Shown in pieces: positions 26,106 to 35,014 of a DNA stretch of 52,894 nt (positions within the stretch are counted from its first letter, which is position 1; every line of letters begins with the position of its first letter). Where the stretch lies: contig CAYSXQ010000005.1 in NCBI GenBank assembly GCA_964435085.1, forward strand, positions 1-52,894. Direction: 5' to 3'. The notes beneath the pieces were generated by a model. The model made no database searches, was not told the DNA's origin, and saw only the letters and a program-made list of their open reading frames with translations. The DNA comes from UBA917 sp964435085 (GTDB taxonomy: Bacteria > Patescibacteriota > Patescibacteriia > Patescibacteriales > Patescibacteriaceae). Made by a program: the position numbers and the translations under genes.

Positions 26106-27160
26106 TTACTGGCGGTACTGGCTCTTGGGGCAATGAGCTTGTTAGTCAAATAATTGATAATCCTGATGTAGTCGAAATACGTATTTATAGTCGCGGTGAA
26201 CATAAACAGGTAGAAATGAAGCGTCGTTTTCATGACAAGTTGGACAAGCTTAGATTTATCATTGGTGATGTGCGAGATCAGGATCATCTTAAGGTGGCTA
26301 TGAAAGACATTGACAAAGTTTTTCATATGGCCGCTCTCAAGCATGTTCCAGTTTGTGAAGAGAATCCCTTTGAGGCTGTCCAAACTAATATTATCGGTAC
26401 TAACAACGTTATTCAAGCTGCTTTGTCTAATGATGTTAAGCGGGTCATTTTTATTTCTACTGATAAGGCCGTTGATCCTTTGAATCTCTACGGCGCAACT
26501 AAGTCCTGCGCCGAAAAATTAATTATTAACGCCAATAACTTATCTGCTAAGACTGATTTTGTGTGTTTGCGAGCCGGTAATGTGCTGGGCACTAATGGCA
26601 GTGTCATCCCATTGTTTATCGAACAAATTAAAAAGACTAATTCCATTACTATTACTGATTCTGAAATGACTAGGTTCTTTTTAAGAATTGAAGATGCTGT
26701 CAGAATAGCCTTGAGAGCGGCAAGCGAAGCAGTAGGAGGTGAAATCATGGTGGTAAAAATGCCTGCTTGTAAAATTATTGACTTAGCTAAAGTTATAGTT
26801 GAGCATTACGGTAATGAGCAAACTAAAATTATCAACATTGGTGTCAGGCCTGGAGAAAAAATTCATGAAGTCTTAGTTAATCGTCACGAGTTTAATCGCG
26901 TTATTAAAGATGGTGAGTGGCTTGTTATTCTGCCAATGGTTAGCGTTGATAAAATTACTAGTCATTACGCTAATTACGCGCAACCTTCTGCTATTATTGA
27001 TGAATACTCATCGGCCAGCGCTCAGCAATTAACTGTTATTGGCATCAAAAAAATGTTAGAACTTGGCGGCTTTATGACCGGCGACTTCCGCTCTGAACTG
27101 TCTGAGCTTGGTCCGGATGATTTGCTAAATTATTTCAAAAGGGAGAGGTGGATTAGATAG
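26084..27160 (+). CDS. NDP-sugar 4,6-dehydratase (CapE/FlaA1-type SDR)
   Basis: 358 aa Polysacc_synt_2 family. The Rossmann motif is ITGGTGSWGNEL. Then come YSRGEHKQVEMKRRF, GDVRDQDHL, MAALKHVPVCEENPFEAVQTNI, STDKAVDPLNLYGATK (Tyr and Lys of the active site), AGNVLGTNGSVIPLF and MTRFFLRIEDAVR. VRPGEKIHEVLVN and SSASAQQLT near the end match the C-terminal latch seen in CapE/WbjB, which dehydrate and epimerise UDP-GlcNAc toward UDP-L-FucNAc. A PseB-like reaction is the alternative. Confidence 0.88.
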   Translation: MATEKILITGGTGSWGNELVSQIIDNPDVVEIRIYSRGEHKQVEMKRRFHDKLDKLRFIIGDVRDQDHLKVAMKDIDKVFHMAALKHVPVCEENPFEAVQTNIIGTNNVIQAALSNDVKRVIFISTDKAVDPLNLYGATKSCAEKLIINANNLSAKTDFVCLRAGNVLGTNGSVIPLFIEQIKKTNSITITDSEMTRFFLRIEDAVRIALRAASEAVGGEIMVVKMPACKIIDLAKVIVEHYGNEQTKIINIGVRPGEKIHEVLVNRHEFNRVIKDGEWLVILPMVSVDKITSHYANYAQPSAIIDEYSSASAQQLTVIGIKKMLELGGFMTGDFRSELSELGPDDLLNYFKRERWIR

Positions 27161-27184
27161 GCAAAGTTAATTTAAGTAACTGTG

Positions 27185-28411
27185 ATGGACATAAATCAGC
27201 TAAAGTATTTAGTTAAAAAAACAATTGGTCGAGCTGACTTAGGTTTTCAGTTTGAAAAATTTGAAAGAGAGCTTCTGAACAAGAAGACTATTGATAATTT
27301 CCTTCCTTTACGAGACTGGGCCGCTAACTGCTATACTCAAAAGTCTGTGCTTGAGTCAGTTGCTAATTATTTAAATAGCCCTGATCCTATTATTAGGCAA
27401 TGGCACGACTTATCAACTTCGATTAAGTCTAGTTTTAAAGATAGGCAGCTAGGCAATAACTTAAGGATATTAATACACATTCCTAATAAGGAAGTCTCGC
27501 CAGCCGGCTTTTCGCTCTTTACTAACTTACTAGAATCTTTAGATTATTTGGGTCTCGAGGCTAGGTCTTATACTGATTCTGATAATTTTTCCGAGCTAGT
27601 TAAAAAATTTGAACCCAATATTTTTTTGACCAGTGATAATGAAATTTTTTTGAATAAAGTTGATTGGCGCTTTTTTGCCAATTACAGAAAGTCTGTCAGG
27701 TGTGAGTTGGGTCTAACTGCCTCGCTAGAAGAGTATGGCAACACTGCTTTGGCCACTCGTCTAGATTGGGCCAAAGATCATGGAGTTGATTTTTACTATA
27801 GTTTCCGGTCTCCAGAATACATCAAGCAAAAGCAAGAATACCAAGAGTTTCTAAGTCGCGGTTATAAAATTCTAAATCTAGAATTTGGAGCTAATATCTT
27901 ATTGTATTACCCAGTTCCTGGCATTGCTAAGGATTTGGATTATATTTTTCTTGGTTCAGGTAATTATTCTCGCTATCTAGAATATTTTTATGAAATATTA
28001 CAAAAATATTCTGGATTTGTAGCTGGCGTTGGCTGGACTCATTTTGACTGGGTAGCTCGTGAGCATCAAAGGTACTTGTATTCGAGAGCTAAGCTAGGTT
28101 TAAATATCAGCGGCTTAGAACATACTAAATATCCTAGCGAATTGACAGAGAGAACCTATATTTTAGCAGCGCTAGGCGTACCACAATTAATTGATCACCC
28201 CAAACTTTTATTTGATAGGTTTAATCCAGACATGATTTTTGCTGCTGAGAATCCAGAAGAGTATACAGAGCTTTTTTCTTATATCTTAAACAATCCAGGA
28301 GAGGCTCAGGCCAGAGCTTTAAAAGCTCAAGAGAGAGTTTTATCTAAATACACTAATTTACATCGAGCTGATAGCTTTATCACCCAAATCTATGACAACT
28401 TTGTACGATAA
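27185..28411 (+). CDS. Putative CgeB-like glycosyltransferase
   Basis: 408 aa from ATG 27185; a GTG one codon earlier is possible. RILIHIPNKEVSPAGFSLF opens a GT-B-like domain. The C-terminal half has YIFLGSGNYSRYLEYF, RAKLGLNISGLEHTKYPSELTERTYILAALGVPQLIDH and a final ALKAQERVLSKY, a pattern of GT-B enzymes with a conserved Glu before AALG. It overlaps the next gene by 20 bases. The family fit is moderate, and donor and acceptor are unknown. Confidence 0.65.
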   Translation: MDINQLKYLVKKTIGRADLGFQFEKFERELLNKKTIDNFLPLRDWAANCYTQKSVLESVANYLNSPDPIIRQWHDLSTSIKSSFKDRQLGNNLRILIHIPNKEVSPAGFSLFTNLLESLDYLGLEARSYTDSDNFSELVKKFEPNIFLTSDNEIFLNKVDWRFFANYRKSVRCELGLTASLEEYGNTALATRLDWAKDHGVDFYYSFRSPEYIKQKQEYQEFLSRGYKILNLEFGANILLYYPVPGIAKDLDYIFLGSGNYSRYLEYFYEILQKYSGFVAGVGWTHFDWVAREHQRYLYSRAKLGLNISGLEHTKYPSELTERTYILAALGVPQLIDHPKLLFDRFNPDMIFAAENPEEYTELFSYILNNPGEAQARALKAQERVLSKYTNLHRADSFITQIYDNFVR

Positions 28412-29207
28412 TAATTTTGAGCAAAAAATCAACAGTAAAATAAATGCTAAGATCGCTAGAGTGGGCGGTGCCGTGTTTGAAATATTAACTTACGATCGCG
28501 TTAGCAGTGTTAGTGATTTTAATTTGCTCGACGAAGCTTTTGGAACCTGGTCATTTTTTGCAGCTAAATCTGGTGTCAAAAAAATGTACCGTTATCTCAG
28601 GCGCCTCGCCAAGCAAGAGTTAATGTTTTGGCTCAAAGGTTGGGTGGTTGTTAGAGATAGAAAGAGTTTGGCTATCGATGGTCATGAATTAGCTAAGCAA
28701 GGGGACTTACTGACTAGCTTTGATGCTTGTGTTTCTTCTAATTTGTTAGAGCATTCAACTAATCCTATTAAAATGCTTTTGAATATGTCGGCTATTGTTA
28801 AGGAAGGTGGCTGGCATTATCATGTCTTGCCTTTTTATAAATATACCTATGATTCTTTTCGCTCTGTTACTCCTGTCGAGCATATGATTAATGATTTCGA
28901 AGTTAATCAAGGTAATGATGATCAAACTCATATAGCTGACTACGTCACCAATGCTTACAACAATAGTGAGTGGCTACGTAATCTTCACAAGGATAAAGAG
29001 ATGAGCATTGCTTTTCCTTACTTGCACCAACATGTCTTTGATGAACATAATGTTAAGCAATTATTTGAATTAATTTTTACCGAAGTCTTTGTGGATGTTC
29101 ATGTTGAAACTAAGTCTTTGATCGTTTTAGCTAAAAATACTTTGCAGCCAGCTTTTAAAAGTAAGTACGAAAAATATATTAATGAGTACGTCTATGAAAA
29201 ATATTAG
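28392..29207 (+). CDS. Methyltransferase-like protein with degenerate SAM motif I
   Basis: 271 aa. The middle part resembles class I methyltransferases: SFDACVSSNLLEHSTNPIKMLLNMSAIVKEGGWHYHVLPFY. The glycine-rich motif I expected in the first third is not visible, although ARVGGAVFEILTYDRVSSVSD occupies that place. It may be a divergent or inactive methyltransferase. It overlaps the genes on both sides by 20 and 26 bases, so it is translated with its neighbours. The DUF268-like protein that follows has a similar core and also a weak motif I. Confidence 0.6.
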   Translation: MTTLYDNNFEQKINSKINAKIARVGGAVFEILTYDRVSSVSDFNLLDEAFGTWSFFAAKSGVKKMYRYLRRLAKQELMFWLKGWVVVRDRKSLAIDGHELAKQGDLLTSFDACVSSNLLEHSTNPIKMLLNMSAIVKEGGWHYHVLPFYKYTYDSFRSVTPVEHMINDFEVNQGNDDQTHIADYVTNAYNNSEWLRNLHKDKEMSIAFPYLHQHVFDEHNVKQLFELIFTEVFVDVHVETKSLIVLAKNTLQPAFKSKYEKYINEYVYEKY

Positions 29208-29937
29208 ACACAAATTATCAGTTATCATGGCTTTACTTAAAAGTCCTGGATCTTCTTGTATTTTCCTGGCAGATTATTTTAAATTAAAGCGTGGTTCCGA
29301 TCAGCGCTTCTCTCTACGGCTCGCAGACCTTTATCCTTGTCTCAAAGAGGCTACTGCTGAAACTGATTTTGATGCTCATTATGTTTATCATCCCGCTTGG
29401 GCAGCTAGAATTATTAGTCAGATTAAGCCAGTGAAGCACATCGACATTGCCTCTACTGTCTATTTCTCAAGTATGATTTCTGCTTTTGTGCCTACAGAAT
29501 TTTATGATTATCGACCAGCTAGGTTAAACCTATCTAATCTCAAGTCTGCTTCTGCTAATCTGCTAAACCTGAGTTTTGCTGATAACAGTATTGAATCTTT
29601 GTCATGTATGCATACTATTGAGCATATCGGTCTCGGTCGCTATGGTGACGAATTGGATGGCTCAGGTGATCTTAAGGCCTTGGTTGAGTTACAGAGGGTG
29701 GTGGCAATCGGTGGCCATCTTTTAATGGTAGTTCCGGTCGGTAAATTTGCGCGTATACATTTCAATGCTCATCGTGTTTATACTTACCGACAATTCTTAG
29801 CTTATTTTCCTAATTTTGAGTTGCTAAATTTTGCCTTGGTCACAGACCGGTCTGATTATTTAGCCTCAGCCACTCAACTGGATGCAGATAATCAATTCTA
29901 TGGCTGTGGCTGTTTTTGGCTCAAGAAAAAACTATGA
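29182..29937 (+). CDS. DUF268 family protein (methyltransferase-like)
   Basis: 251 aa from ATG 29182; ATG 29194 is also possible. The C-terminal half carries the DUF268 signature: MHTIEHIGLGRYGDELDGSGDLKALVELQRVV, then GGHLLMVVPVGKFARIHFNAHRVY. HIDIASTVYFSSMIS and FYDYRPA are in the place of SAM motif I and its acidic loop, but the glycine pattern is weak. Members sit in glycan clusters of many bacteria and their reaction is not established to my knowledge. Its TGA overlaps the next ATG (ATGA). Confidence 0.75.
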   Translation: MSTSMKNIRHKLSVIMALLKSPGSSCIFLADYFKLKRGSDQRFSLRLADLYPCLKEATAETDFDAHYVYHPAWAARIISQIKPVKHIDIASTVYFSSMISAFVPTEFYDYRPARLNLSNLKSASANLLNLSFADNSIESLSCMHTIEHIGLGRYGDELDGSGDLKALVELQRVVAIGGHLLMVVPVGKFARIHFNAHRVYTYRQFLAYFPNFELLNFALVTDRSDYLASATQLDADNQFYGCGCFWLKKKL

Positions 29938-30788
29938 TCATTTCTAGATTACGTGGCGGACTAGGTAATCAAATTTTTCAATATGCTTTAGGCAGAACCT
30001 TAGCTGATAATTTTAATGATGAGTTATTTTTAGATATTTCCTATTTTAATAAAGCATCTGATGACACGCCTCGCAATTATTCTTTGAGTTTTTTTAATAT
30101 TCGAGCTGAAATTGCTTCCTTGGCCATGACTCAGATAAAAAATCGTCCCTGGACACGCTTTTTAAATTTCGGCAATACTATTTGGCTTGCAGAAAAAAAG
30201 CTTAACCAGTATGACGATCGGCTTTTAAATCTATCTGCTGCCAATTATTATCTCGATGGTTATTGGCAAACTGAAAAATATTTTCTCAAAAATCGTCAAA
30301 AAATTATTAGCGATCTTTCTTTAGCTAAGTCTCTGTCGCAAGAGGCTAGTGACTTAGCTAAAAAAATCAGTTCCGTTAATGCTGTTGCCGTTCACATTCG
30401 ACGTGGTGATTATCTGACTAAGCAAGCGCATTCAAACATATTTCATGTCCAGTCTCCAGAGTATTATTACAAAGCCATGACTATCTTAAAAAATAAATTA
30501 GCAAGTCCGGTTTTTTTTATCTTCTCTGACGATAGCGCTTGGTGTCAATCTAATCTCTCTTTTGATGCCCACTTAGTTTTTGTTGATAGTAATGCTCCGC
30601 ATGATTTTGAACAACTAGTTCTTATGAGTCTTTGTTCCAATCATATTATTGCTAATTCTAGTTTTAGTTGGTGGGGAGCTTGGCTAGCTGTCAGTCCTGA
30701 CAAAACAGTTATTGCTCCAAAAAATTGGTTCAAAGTGGCTGCTATGGCGAGTGAAGATATAATTCCCGATAATTGGCTAAAAATATGA
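29934..30788 (+). CDS. Second GT11 family glycosyltransferase
   Basis: 284 aa from ATG 29934, which overlaps the preceding stop as ATGA; an in-frame TTG 18 bases earlier is less likely. GT11 blocks are complete: ISRLRGGLGNQIFQYALGR, VAVHIRRGDY, FFIFSDDSAWC, and IANSSFSWWGAWL. It is more canonical than the GT11 at 17452, which has FRRGIV in place of RRGDY. The family is known for alpha-1,2-fucose transfer from GDP-L-fucose. Here GDP-L-galactose is an alternative donor, given the epimerase at 13672. Confidence 0.9.
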   Translation: MIISRLRGGLGNQIFQYALGRTLADNFNDELFLDISYFNKASDDTPRNYSLSFFNIRAEIASLAMTQIKNRPWTRFLNFGNTIWLAEKKLNQYDDRLLNLSAANYYLDGYWQTEKYFLKNRQKIISDLSLAKSLSQEASDLAKKISSVNAVAVHIRRGDYLTKQAHSNIFHVQSPEYYYKAMTILKNKLASPVFFIFSDDSAWCQSNLSFDAHLVFVDSNAPHDFEQLVLMSLCSNHIIANSSFSWWGAWLAVSPDKTVIAPKNWFKVAAMASEDIIPDNWLKI

Positions 30789-31828
30789 ATTCAGCCAAGA
30801 AGTTATCGGTCATCATGCCGGTCTATAACAATGAGAAGTATTTAGCTGCTGCGATAGATAGTATTCTTGCTCAGAGCTTTGTTGATTTTGAATTGATTAT
30901 AGTTAATGATTGCTCTATTGATGCTAGTGCTTCAATTATTGCTAAGTATGCTCTTTGTGATCAGCGCATTGTCGTAATTAATAATGACCGTAACTTAGGC
31001 CTGGCTGGAGCGCGGAACGAAGCCTTAAAAGTTGCAGGTGGCGAGTATTTGGCTTTTCAGGATTCTGATGATATTAGTATGCCGAGTCGTTTTGCTAAGC
31101 AATGTGCCTTTTTGGATAGTCATTCTGATTATTTTCTAGTCGGATCGAGAGTTATTTCCTTTGGCGCTGCTCCTGACAAGGTAATTGGCAGACTAGGGTC
31201 AAATGACTATTTAAAGTCTCTGTTGTTTTTCCTAAATCCTTTTATCACTTCCTCGGTGATGCTTAGAAATTTTAATCTTCATAAAGATCCTGCTCATTAT
31301 CTACTTTTTGATTTAAATTCTACTCCTTCTGAAGACTACAGTTTGTGGCTCAATTTATTTAGTTATGGCAAGTTTTACAATTTAGCAGAGCCTCTAGCTC
31401 TCTACCGTCTCCATGCCGAACAAACATCGCATAGTTTGGTCATGCAGCAAAAAATACGCTCAGCTATAATTGACACTCAGCGGCAGTTTTTTAAGACGCT
31501 GCAAATTTCCTGTTCGGAGGATGAGTTATTTGTCAACGCGACTATTGCTTCCAATGACTACAGTGGTCTTTCTGGGCAGCATCTACACATCATGTCCTCC
31601 TGGCTATCGCACCTCGATAAATTTGTCAAAAATAAAGATTTTGGATTTTTTAAAAGCGACCTTAAGATTTTCCAGAAGGTCATCGGTCATGTCTGGTATG
31701 TTTATCTAGTCTCAACTGGCTGCGAACAAGCTTTATTTAAAGCTTTGATTTCCAGTCATCATCTTTCATTTTGGGCTAAAATAAAGCTCTGTGTAAGATT
31801 TTATATTCGCTTTTTTAGAAATTTCTAG
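30785..31828 (+). CDS. Glycosyltransferase family 2
   Basis: 347 aa from ATG 30785, overlapping the previous stop as ATGA; a TTG 12 bases earlier is possible. GT-A blocks: LSVIMPVYNNEKYLAAAIDSI, IIVNDCSIDASA, GLAGARNEAL, FQDSDDISMPSRF (the DxD-type metal site). The C-terminal 150 residues lack a known domain. Its end marks a break in the run of overlapping genes: 75 bases with a promoter follow. Confidence 0.88.
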   Translation: MNSAKKLSVIMPVYNNEKYLAAAIDSILAQSFVDFELIIVNDCSIDASASIIAKYALCDQRIVVINNDRNLGLAGARNEALKVAGGEYLAFQDSDDISMPSRFAKQCAFLDSHSDYFLVGSRVISFGAAPDKVIGRLGSNDYLKSLLFFLNPFITSSVMLRNFNLHKDPAHYLLFDLNSTPSEDYSLWLNLFSYGKFYNLAEPLALYRLHAEQTSHSLVMQQKIRSAIIDTQRQFFKTLQISCSEDELFVNATIASNDYSGLSGQHLHIMSSWLSHLDKFVKNKDFGFFKSDLKIFQKVIGHVWYVYLVSTGCEQALFKALISSHHLSFWAKIKLCVRFYIRFFRNF

Positions 31829-31829
31829 T

Positions 31830-31858
31830 TTGACCTAAAAATTTAACAATGATAACAT
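31830..31858 (+). promoter_or_regulatory. Internal promoter in the glycan cluster
   Basis: TTGACC (31830-31835), 17-base spacer, TAACAT (31853-31858) preceded by TGA, so both a -35 and an extended -10 are present. It would give separate control of the genes from 31904 on. Confidence 0.6.
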
Positions 31859-31903
31859 TTATTGGTCATTTAAACAGCTACTTTTTATTTAAGTAATTAT
31901 TCT

Positions 31904-32359
31904 ATGGAAAATTATCAAAAATTAGAATTTAATGAAGTTCAGGGAGGTGTTATTTATCAGGATATTAAACGTTTTGGTGATGATCGAGGTGACTTCGTTA
32001 ATATTGATTTTGCTGTTCAATTAAAACGTAGTTACTTAATTACTAATAATCAAAGCGGTGTTGTTCGAGCCTTTCATGGCCATCAGCAAGAGGCCAAATT
32101 ATTTTACGTGCCTCAAGGGGCCTTTAAATTTATTATCATGGACATGGTAGGTGGACAGTGGAAAGAGTATGTTTTACAAGCCTCAGTGCCTAAAACTCTC
32201 TATATACCCAGCGGCTACTATAACGGCTTTGTTTCTTTGAGCAATGATGCCTTGCTGGTAGTCTATTCCAGTTCTACTATGGAGGAGTCTAGAAATGATG
32301 ATATACGTCTGTCTTATGATTGTCTCGGTACTGAAGTTTGGAAAATAAATAATCGTTAA
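31904..32359 (+). CDS. RmlC-like dTDP-sugar epimerase (cupin)
   Basis: 151 aa. It follows the dTDP-4-dehydrorhamnose 3,5-epimerase pattern: FGDDRGDFVNI (DxRG), VVRAFHGHQQEAKLFYVPQG (RmlC RGxHxQ-like), IPSGYYNGFVSLSNDALLVVYSSS. It is shorter than classical RmlC (about 180 aa), and RGLHYQ is changed to RAFHGHQ, so the substrate may differ. It lies 4 bases before the fused SDR gene and may act just before it in a 6-deoxy-sugar path. Confidence 0.75.
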   Translation: MENYQKLEFNEVQGGVIYQDIKRFGDDRGDFVNIDFAVQLKRSYLITNNQSGVVRAFHGHQQEAKLFYVPQGAFKFIIMDMVGGQWKEYVLQASVPKTLYIPSGYYNGFVSLSNDALLVVYSSSTMEESRNDDIRLSYDCLGTEVWKINNR

Positions 32360-32363
32360 TTGT

Positions 32364-34064
32364 ATGAAGAAAATCATCATTATTGGAGGTCTTGGCTATA
32401 TTGGTAGCGTCTTAAAGCTAGAGTGTGAAAAAGAGGGTCTGGAAGCAGTCATAATTGATAATAATTTATACGGTCTAGCTTCTAGCTCTGAGAAGTTTAT
32501 TAATTGTGACATTTTAAGCAAAGAGGCTTTAGGTGCTATTTTAAAGAATTTACGGGCTGAATCAGACTGTATTATTAATTTGGCTGCTGTAGTTGGTGAT
32601 CCGGCTTGCTTAGTTAATACTAAAGAAGCCTTAGAGATCAATTGTCTCGGCACTAGAAATGTGGTGGAGCTTGCTAATGAGTATAATTATAAAATTATCC
32701 ACGCTAGCACTTGCTCTCTCTACGGTTCAGAAAAAAAGTCAGTTGAAGCACCTCTGCACGAAGATTCCTTTGTTTTTCCTATAGATTTTTATGGTCAGAC
32801 TAAATATCAACAAGAAAGATTTGTCGTCAAGCTAGCTAGTAATTTTTGTATCTTTCGTTTAGGTACTGCCTATGGTCTATCACCTCGAATGCGTTATGAC
32901 CTGGTAGTTAATCTTTTTAGCGCCAAGGTTGCTAATGACGAGCTACTTACTATCTATGGTGGTGAGCAATTCCGTCCCTTTACTCACATTTCTGACATCT
33001 CCAGAGCTTTCATCTTTGCCTATAAGAATAATTTAAGCGGTATCTATAACTTAGCTGGTGAAAATTTAAGCATCCGCAATATCGCCAATATCTTTAGGGA
33101 TAAGTACGATGCCAAGTTGGAAGTCATGGACTTAATAGATGATCCTAGAAACTATAACGCTACCAGTGCTAAATTATTAAGTACAGGCTTCAGTTTTATC
33201 TGGAATTTAGACGCTGGGATAGTTGAAATGGTTAATTTTTCCAAAGGCGTGGATTATAGTCGAGATACCTATAATCAAAATAAATTAATGCAAAAGAGGC
33301 AGCTTGATGAATCCAAAATTCTAATTACCGGTGGCTCTGGTCGTCTTGGCAAGGCTTGCAAAAAGATTATCACTAAGGCTCAGTATCCTAGTAGTCAAGT
33401 TTTTGATTTAGGGGATGAAAAGTCTATCAATGATTATTTCCTTGGCAAGAAAATTAATACTGTTGTTCATTTTGCTGCGCTGACTGGTATTCCTGACTGT
33501 GAAAATAACAAGGCTAAGGCTTATGATGTCAATGTGCTGGGCATGAGGCGCTTACTAGAGGCTGCTAAAAATAACGGCGTCAAACATTTTATTTATTTGA
33601 ATACTGCCTGTGTTTTCCCTGGCACTGATGATGAGCTAATGGAAGATGAGGATAGTATTCCTTATCCTAAGCACTACTACGGCCTCACTAAGTTACTGGC
33701 TGAGGAAATCGCCAAGACCTACAACAGTGCTGATTTCCAAGTCACCATAGTCAGAACCAACTTTACTAGTATGCCTTGGGAGTATCCTAAGGCCTTTACT
33801 GATCGTTTTGGTACTTATTTATTTGCGCAGGGAGTGGCTAAGGGCATCCGAGATGTGATTGTCGAAAAGCCTGCTCAGTCTATTATTCATATTTGCGGCG
33901 ATCGAAAGATTTCTATGTATGACTATGCTAAGCTAGGTGGCAGCGAAGTTACTGCTATGACCCTCGCAGATTATCACGGACCTGCTTTGACTAAAAATAT
34001 GTCCATTACTAGTAAATACTGGCGTTTATATAGACTTGAAGATAGTGATTTTAATGATAACTAA
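32364..34064 (+). CDS. Fused double SDR: NDP-sugar epimerase plus RmlD-like reductase
   Basis: 566 aa with two complete Rossmann SDR domains. Domain 1 (about residues 1-305) has GGLGYIGS, ASTCSLYGSE and FYGQTKYQQE (YxxxK). Domain 2 (about 313-566) restarts with ILITGGSGRLGKACKK, VVHFAALTGIPDCE, NTACVFPG and YYGLTKLLAEE (YxxxK), and resembles dTDP-4-dehydrorhamnose reductase. Both catalytic pairs are kept, so both halves may be active. With the RmlC-like gene before it, the protein may do the final epimerisation and reduction of a deoxy-sugar. Fusions of this kind are not usual. Confidence 0.85.
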   Translation: MKKIIIIGGLGYIGSVLKLECEKEGLEAVIIDNNLYGLASSSEKFINCDILSKEALGAILKNLRAESDCIINLAAVVGDPACLVNTKEALEINCLGTRNVVELANEYNYKIIHASTCSLYGSEKKSVEAPLHEDSFVFPIDFYGQTKYQQERFVVKLASNFCIFRLGTAYGLSPRMRYDLVVNLFSAKVANDELLTIYGGEQFRPFTHISDISRAFIFAYKNNLSGIYNLAGENLSIRNIANIFRDKYDAKLEVMDLIDDPRNYNATSAKLLSTGFSFIWNLDAGIVEMVNFSKGVDYSRDTYNQNKLMQKRQLDESKILITGGSGRLGKACKKIITKAQYPSSQVFDLGDEKSINDYFLGKKINTVVHFAALTGIPDCENNKAKAYDVNVLGMRRLLEAAKNNGVKHFIYLNTACVFPGTDDELMEDEDSIPYPKHYYGLTKLLAEEIAKTYNSADFQVTIVRTNFTSMPWEYPKAFTDRFGTYLFAQGVAKGIRDVIVEKPAQSIIHICGDRKISMYDYAKLGGSEVTAMTLADYHGPALTKNMSITSKYWRLYRLEDSDFNDN

Positions 34065-34074
34065 TCAATAAAAT

Positions 34075-35013
34075 GTGAGTAAAAACCCTGTTGATTATCA
34101 TTTGAGTAAGCCTGTTTTGTTGTTAGCTTTTAATGATGTTAAGACGACCGGGCGAGTTCTAGCTTCTATTCGAGAGGCTAGACCTCTTAGGCTTTATTTC
34201 GCTACCGACGGCCCTCGTCTTGGTCGAGATGATGATATTGCTAAAATTAATCAGGTTAGAGCTCTGGAGTCAATGATCGATTGGCCTTGTCAATTGTTTA
34301 CTTTACACCAAGCTGTTAACAAAGGCTGTCCTGAAGCTTTGCAGCTTGCTTTGGATTGGTTTTTTGCTAACGAAGAAAATGGCATTATTTTAGAACATGA
34401 CATGTTGCCAGATTTAAGTTTTTATAGATTCTGTCAGCTGATGCTAGATAAGTATCAAGATGATGAAGAAATCATGCATATTGCTGGCAATAGTTTTCGT
34501 GATAAGCTCATTGGTGATGGCGATTATTATTTTTCCCGTATTCCGATAATTTGGGGCTGGGCAACTTGGCGGCGAGCTTGGAAAAAATATGATAAAACTA
34601 TGAGCACTTGGCCGAATTTTAGTCACAGTCAAAATTATCAAAATATTTTACCTTGGTGGTGGTTGCGTCAAAAATTTACCTACGTCCTAGACAAAGTAGC
34701 TTGTGGCAGAACTAATTCCTGGGATTATCAATGGACTTATTCCTTATTAAAAAATAACGGCCTAGCTATCTGCCCTAATGCTAATCTGATCACTAACATT
34801 GGCTTTGGTCCGGACGCTTTAAATAGCACTAACCTTAATGATCCTTTGGCTAACGTCAAACTTGAGAACATCTCTTTTCCGCTCAAAGACCCTAGTCTCA
34901 AGCAACCTGATAAAACTGCTGACCATCAATTTATTACCAAGATTTATAAATTTAATCCGCTCAAAGTTATCCTTCGCAATTTAGGCATTGATTTACACAA
35001 GCTATTATTGTAA
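34075..35013 (+). CDS. GT-A type glycosyltransferase (HlpA-like)
   Basis: 312 aa from a GTG at 34075; the ATG two bases earlier reads straight into TGA. KPVLLLAFNDVKTTGRVLASI, LYFATDGPR, NGIILEHDMLPDLSFY (EhDmlpD metal-site region) and IPIIWGWATWRRAWKKYD fit the nucleotide-diphospho-sugar transferase family often labelled hemolytic protein HlpA-like. The true role is probably sugar transfer. No membrane segment is seen. It follows the fused SDR by 10 bases. Confidence 0.7.
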   Translation: MSKNPVDYHLSKPVLLLAFNDVKTTGRVLASIREARPLRLYFATDGPRLGRDDDIAKINQVRALESMIDWPCQLFTLHQAVNKGCPEALQLALDWFFANEENGIILEHDMLPDLSFYRFCQLMLDKYQDDEEIMHIAGNSFRDKLIGDGDYYFSRIPIIWGWATWRRAWKKYDKTMSTWPNFSHSQNYQNILPWWWLRQKFTYVLDKVACGRTNSWDYQWTYSLLKNNGLAICPNANLITNIGFGPDALNSTNLNDPLANVKLENISFPLKDPSLKQPDKTADHQFITKIYKFNPLKVILRNLGIDLHKLLL

Positions 35014-35014
35014 T

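Noticed and set aside
32364..34064. A frameshift joining two separate genes
   Set aside because: The frame is continuous, and both SDR domains have full motifs with a short linker, so a real fusion is the simplest reading.
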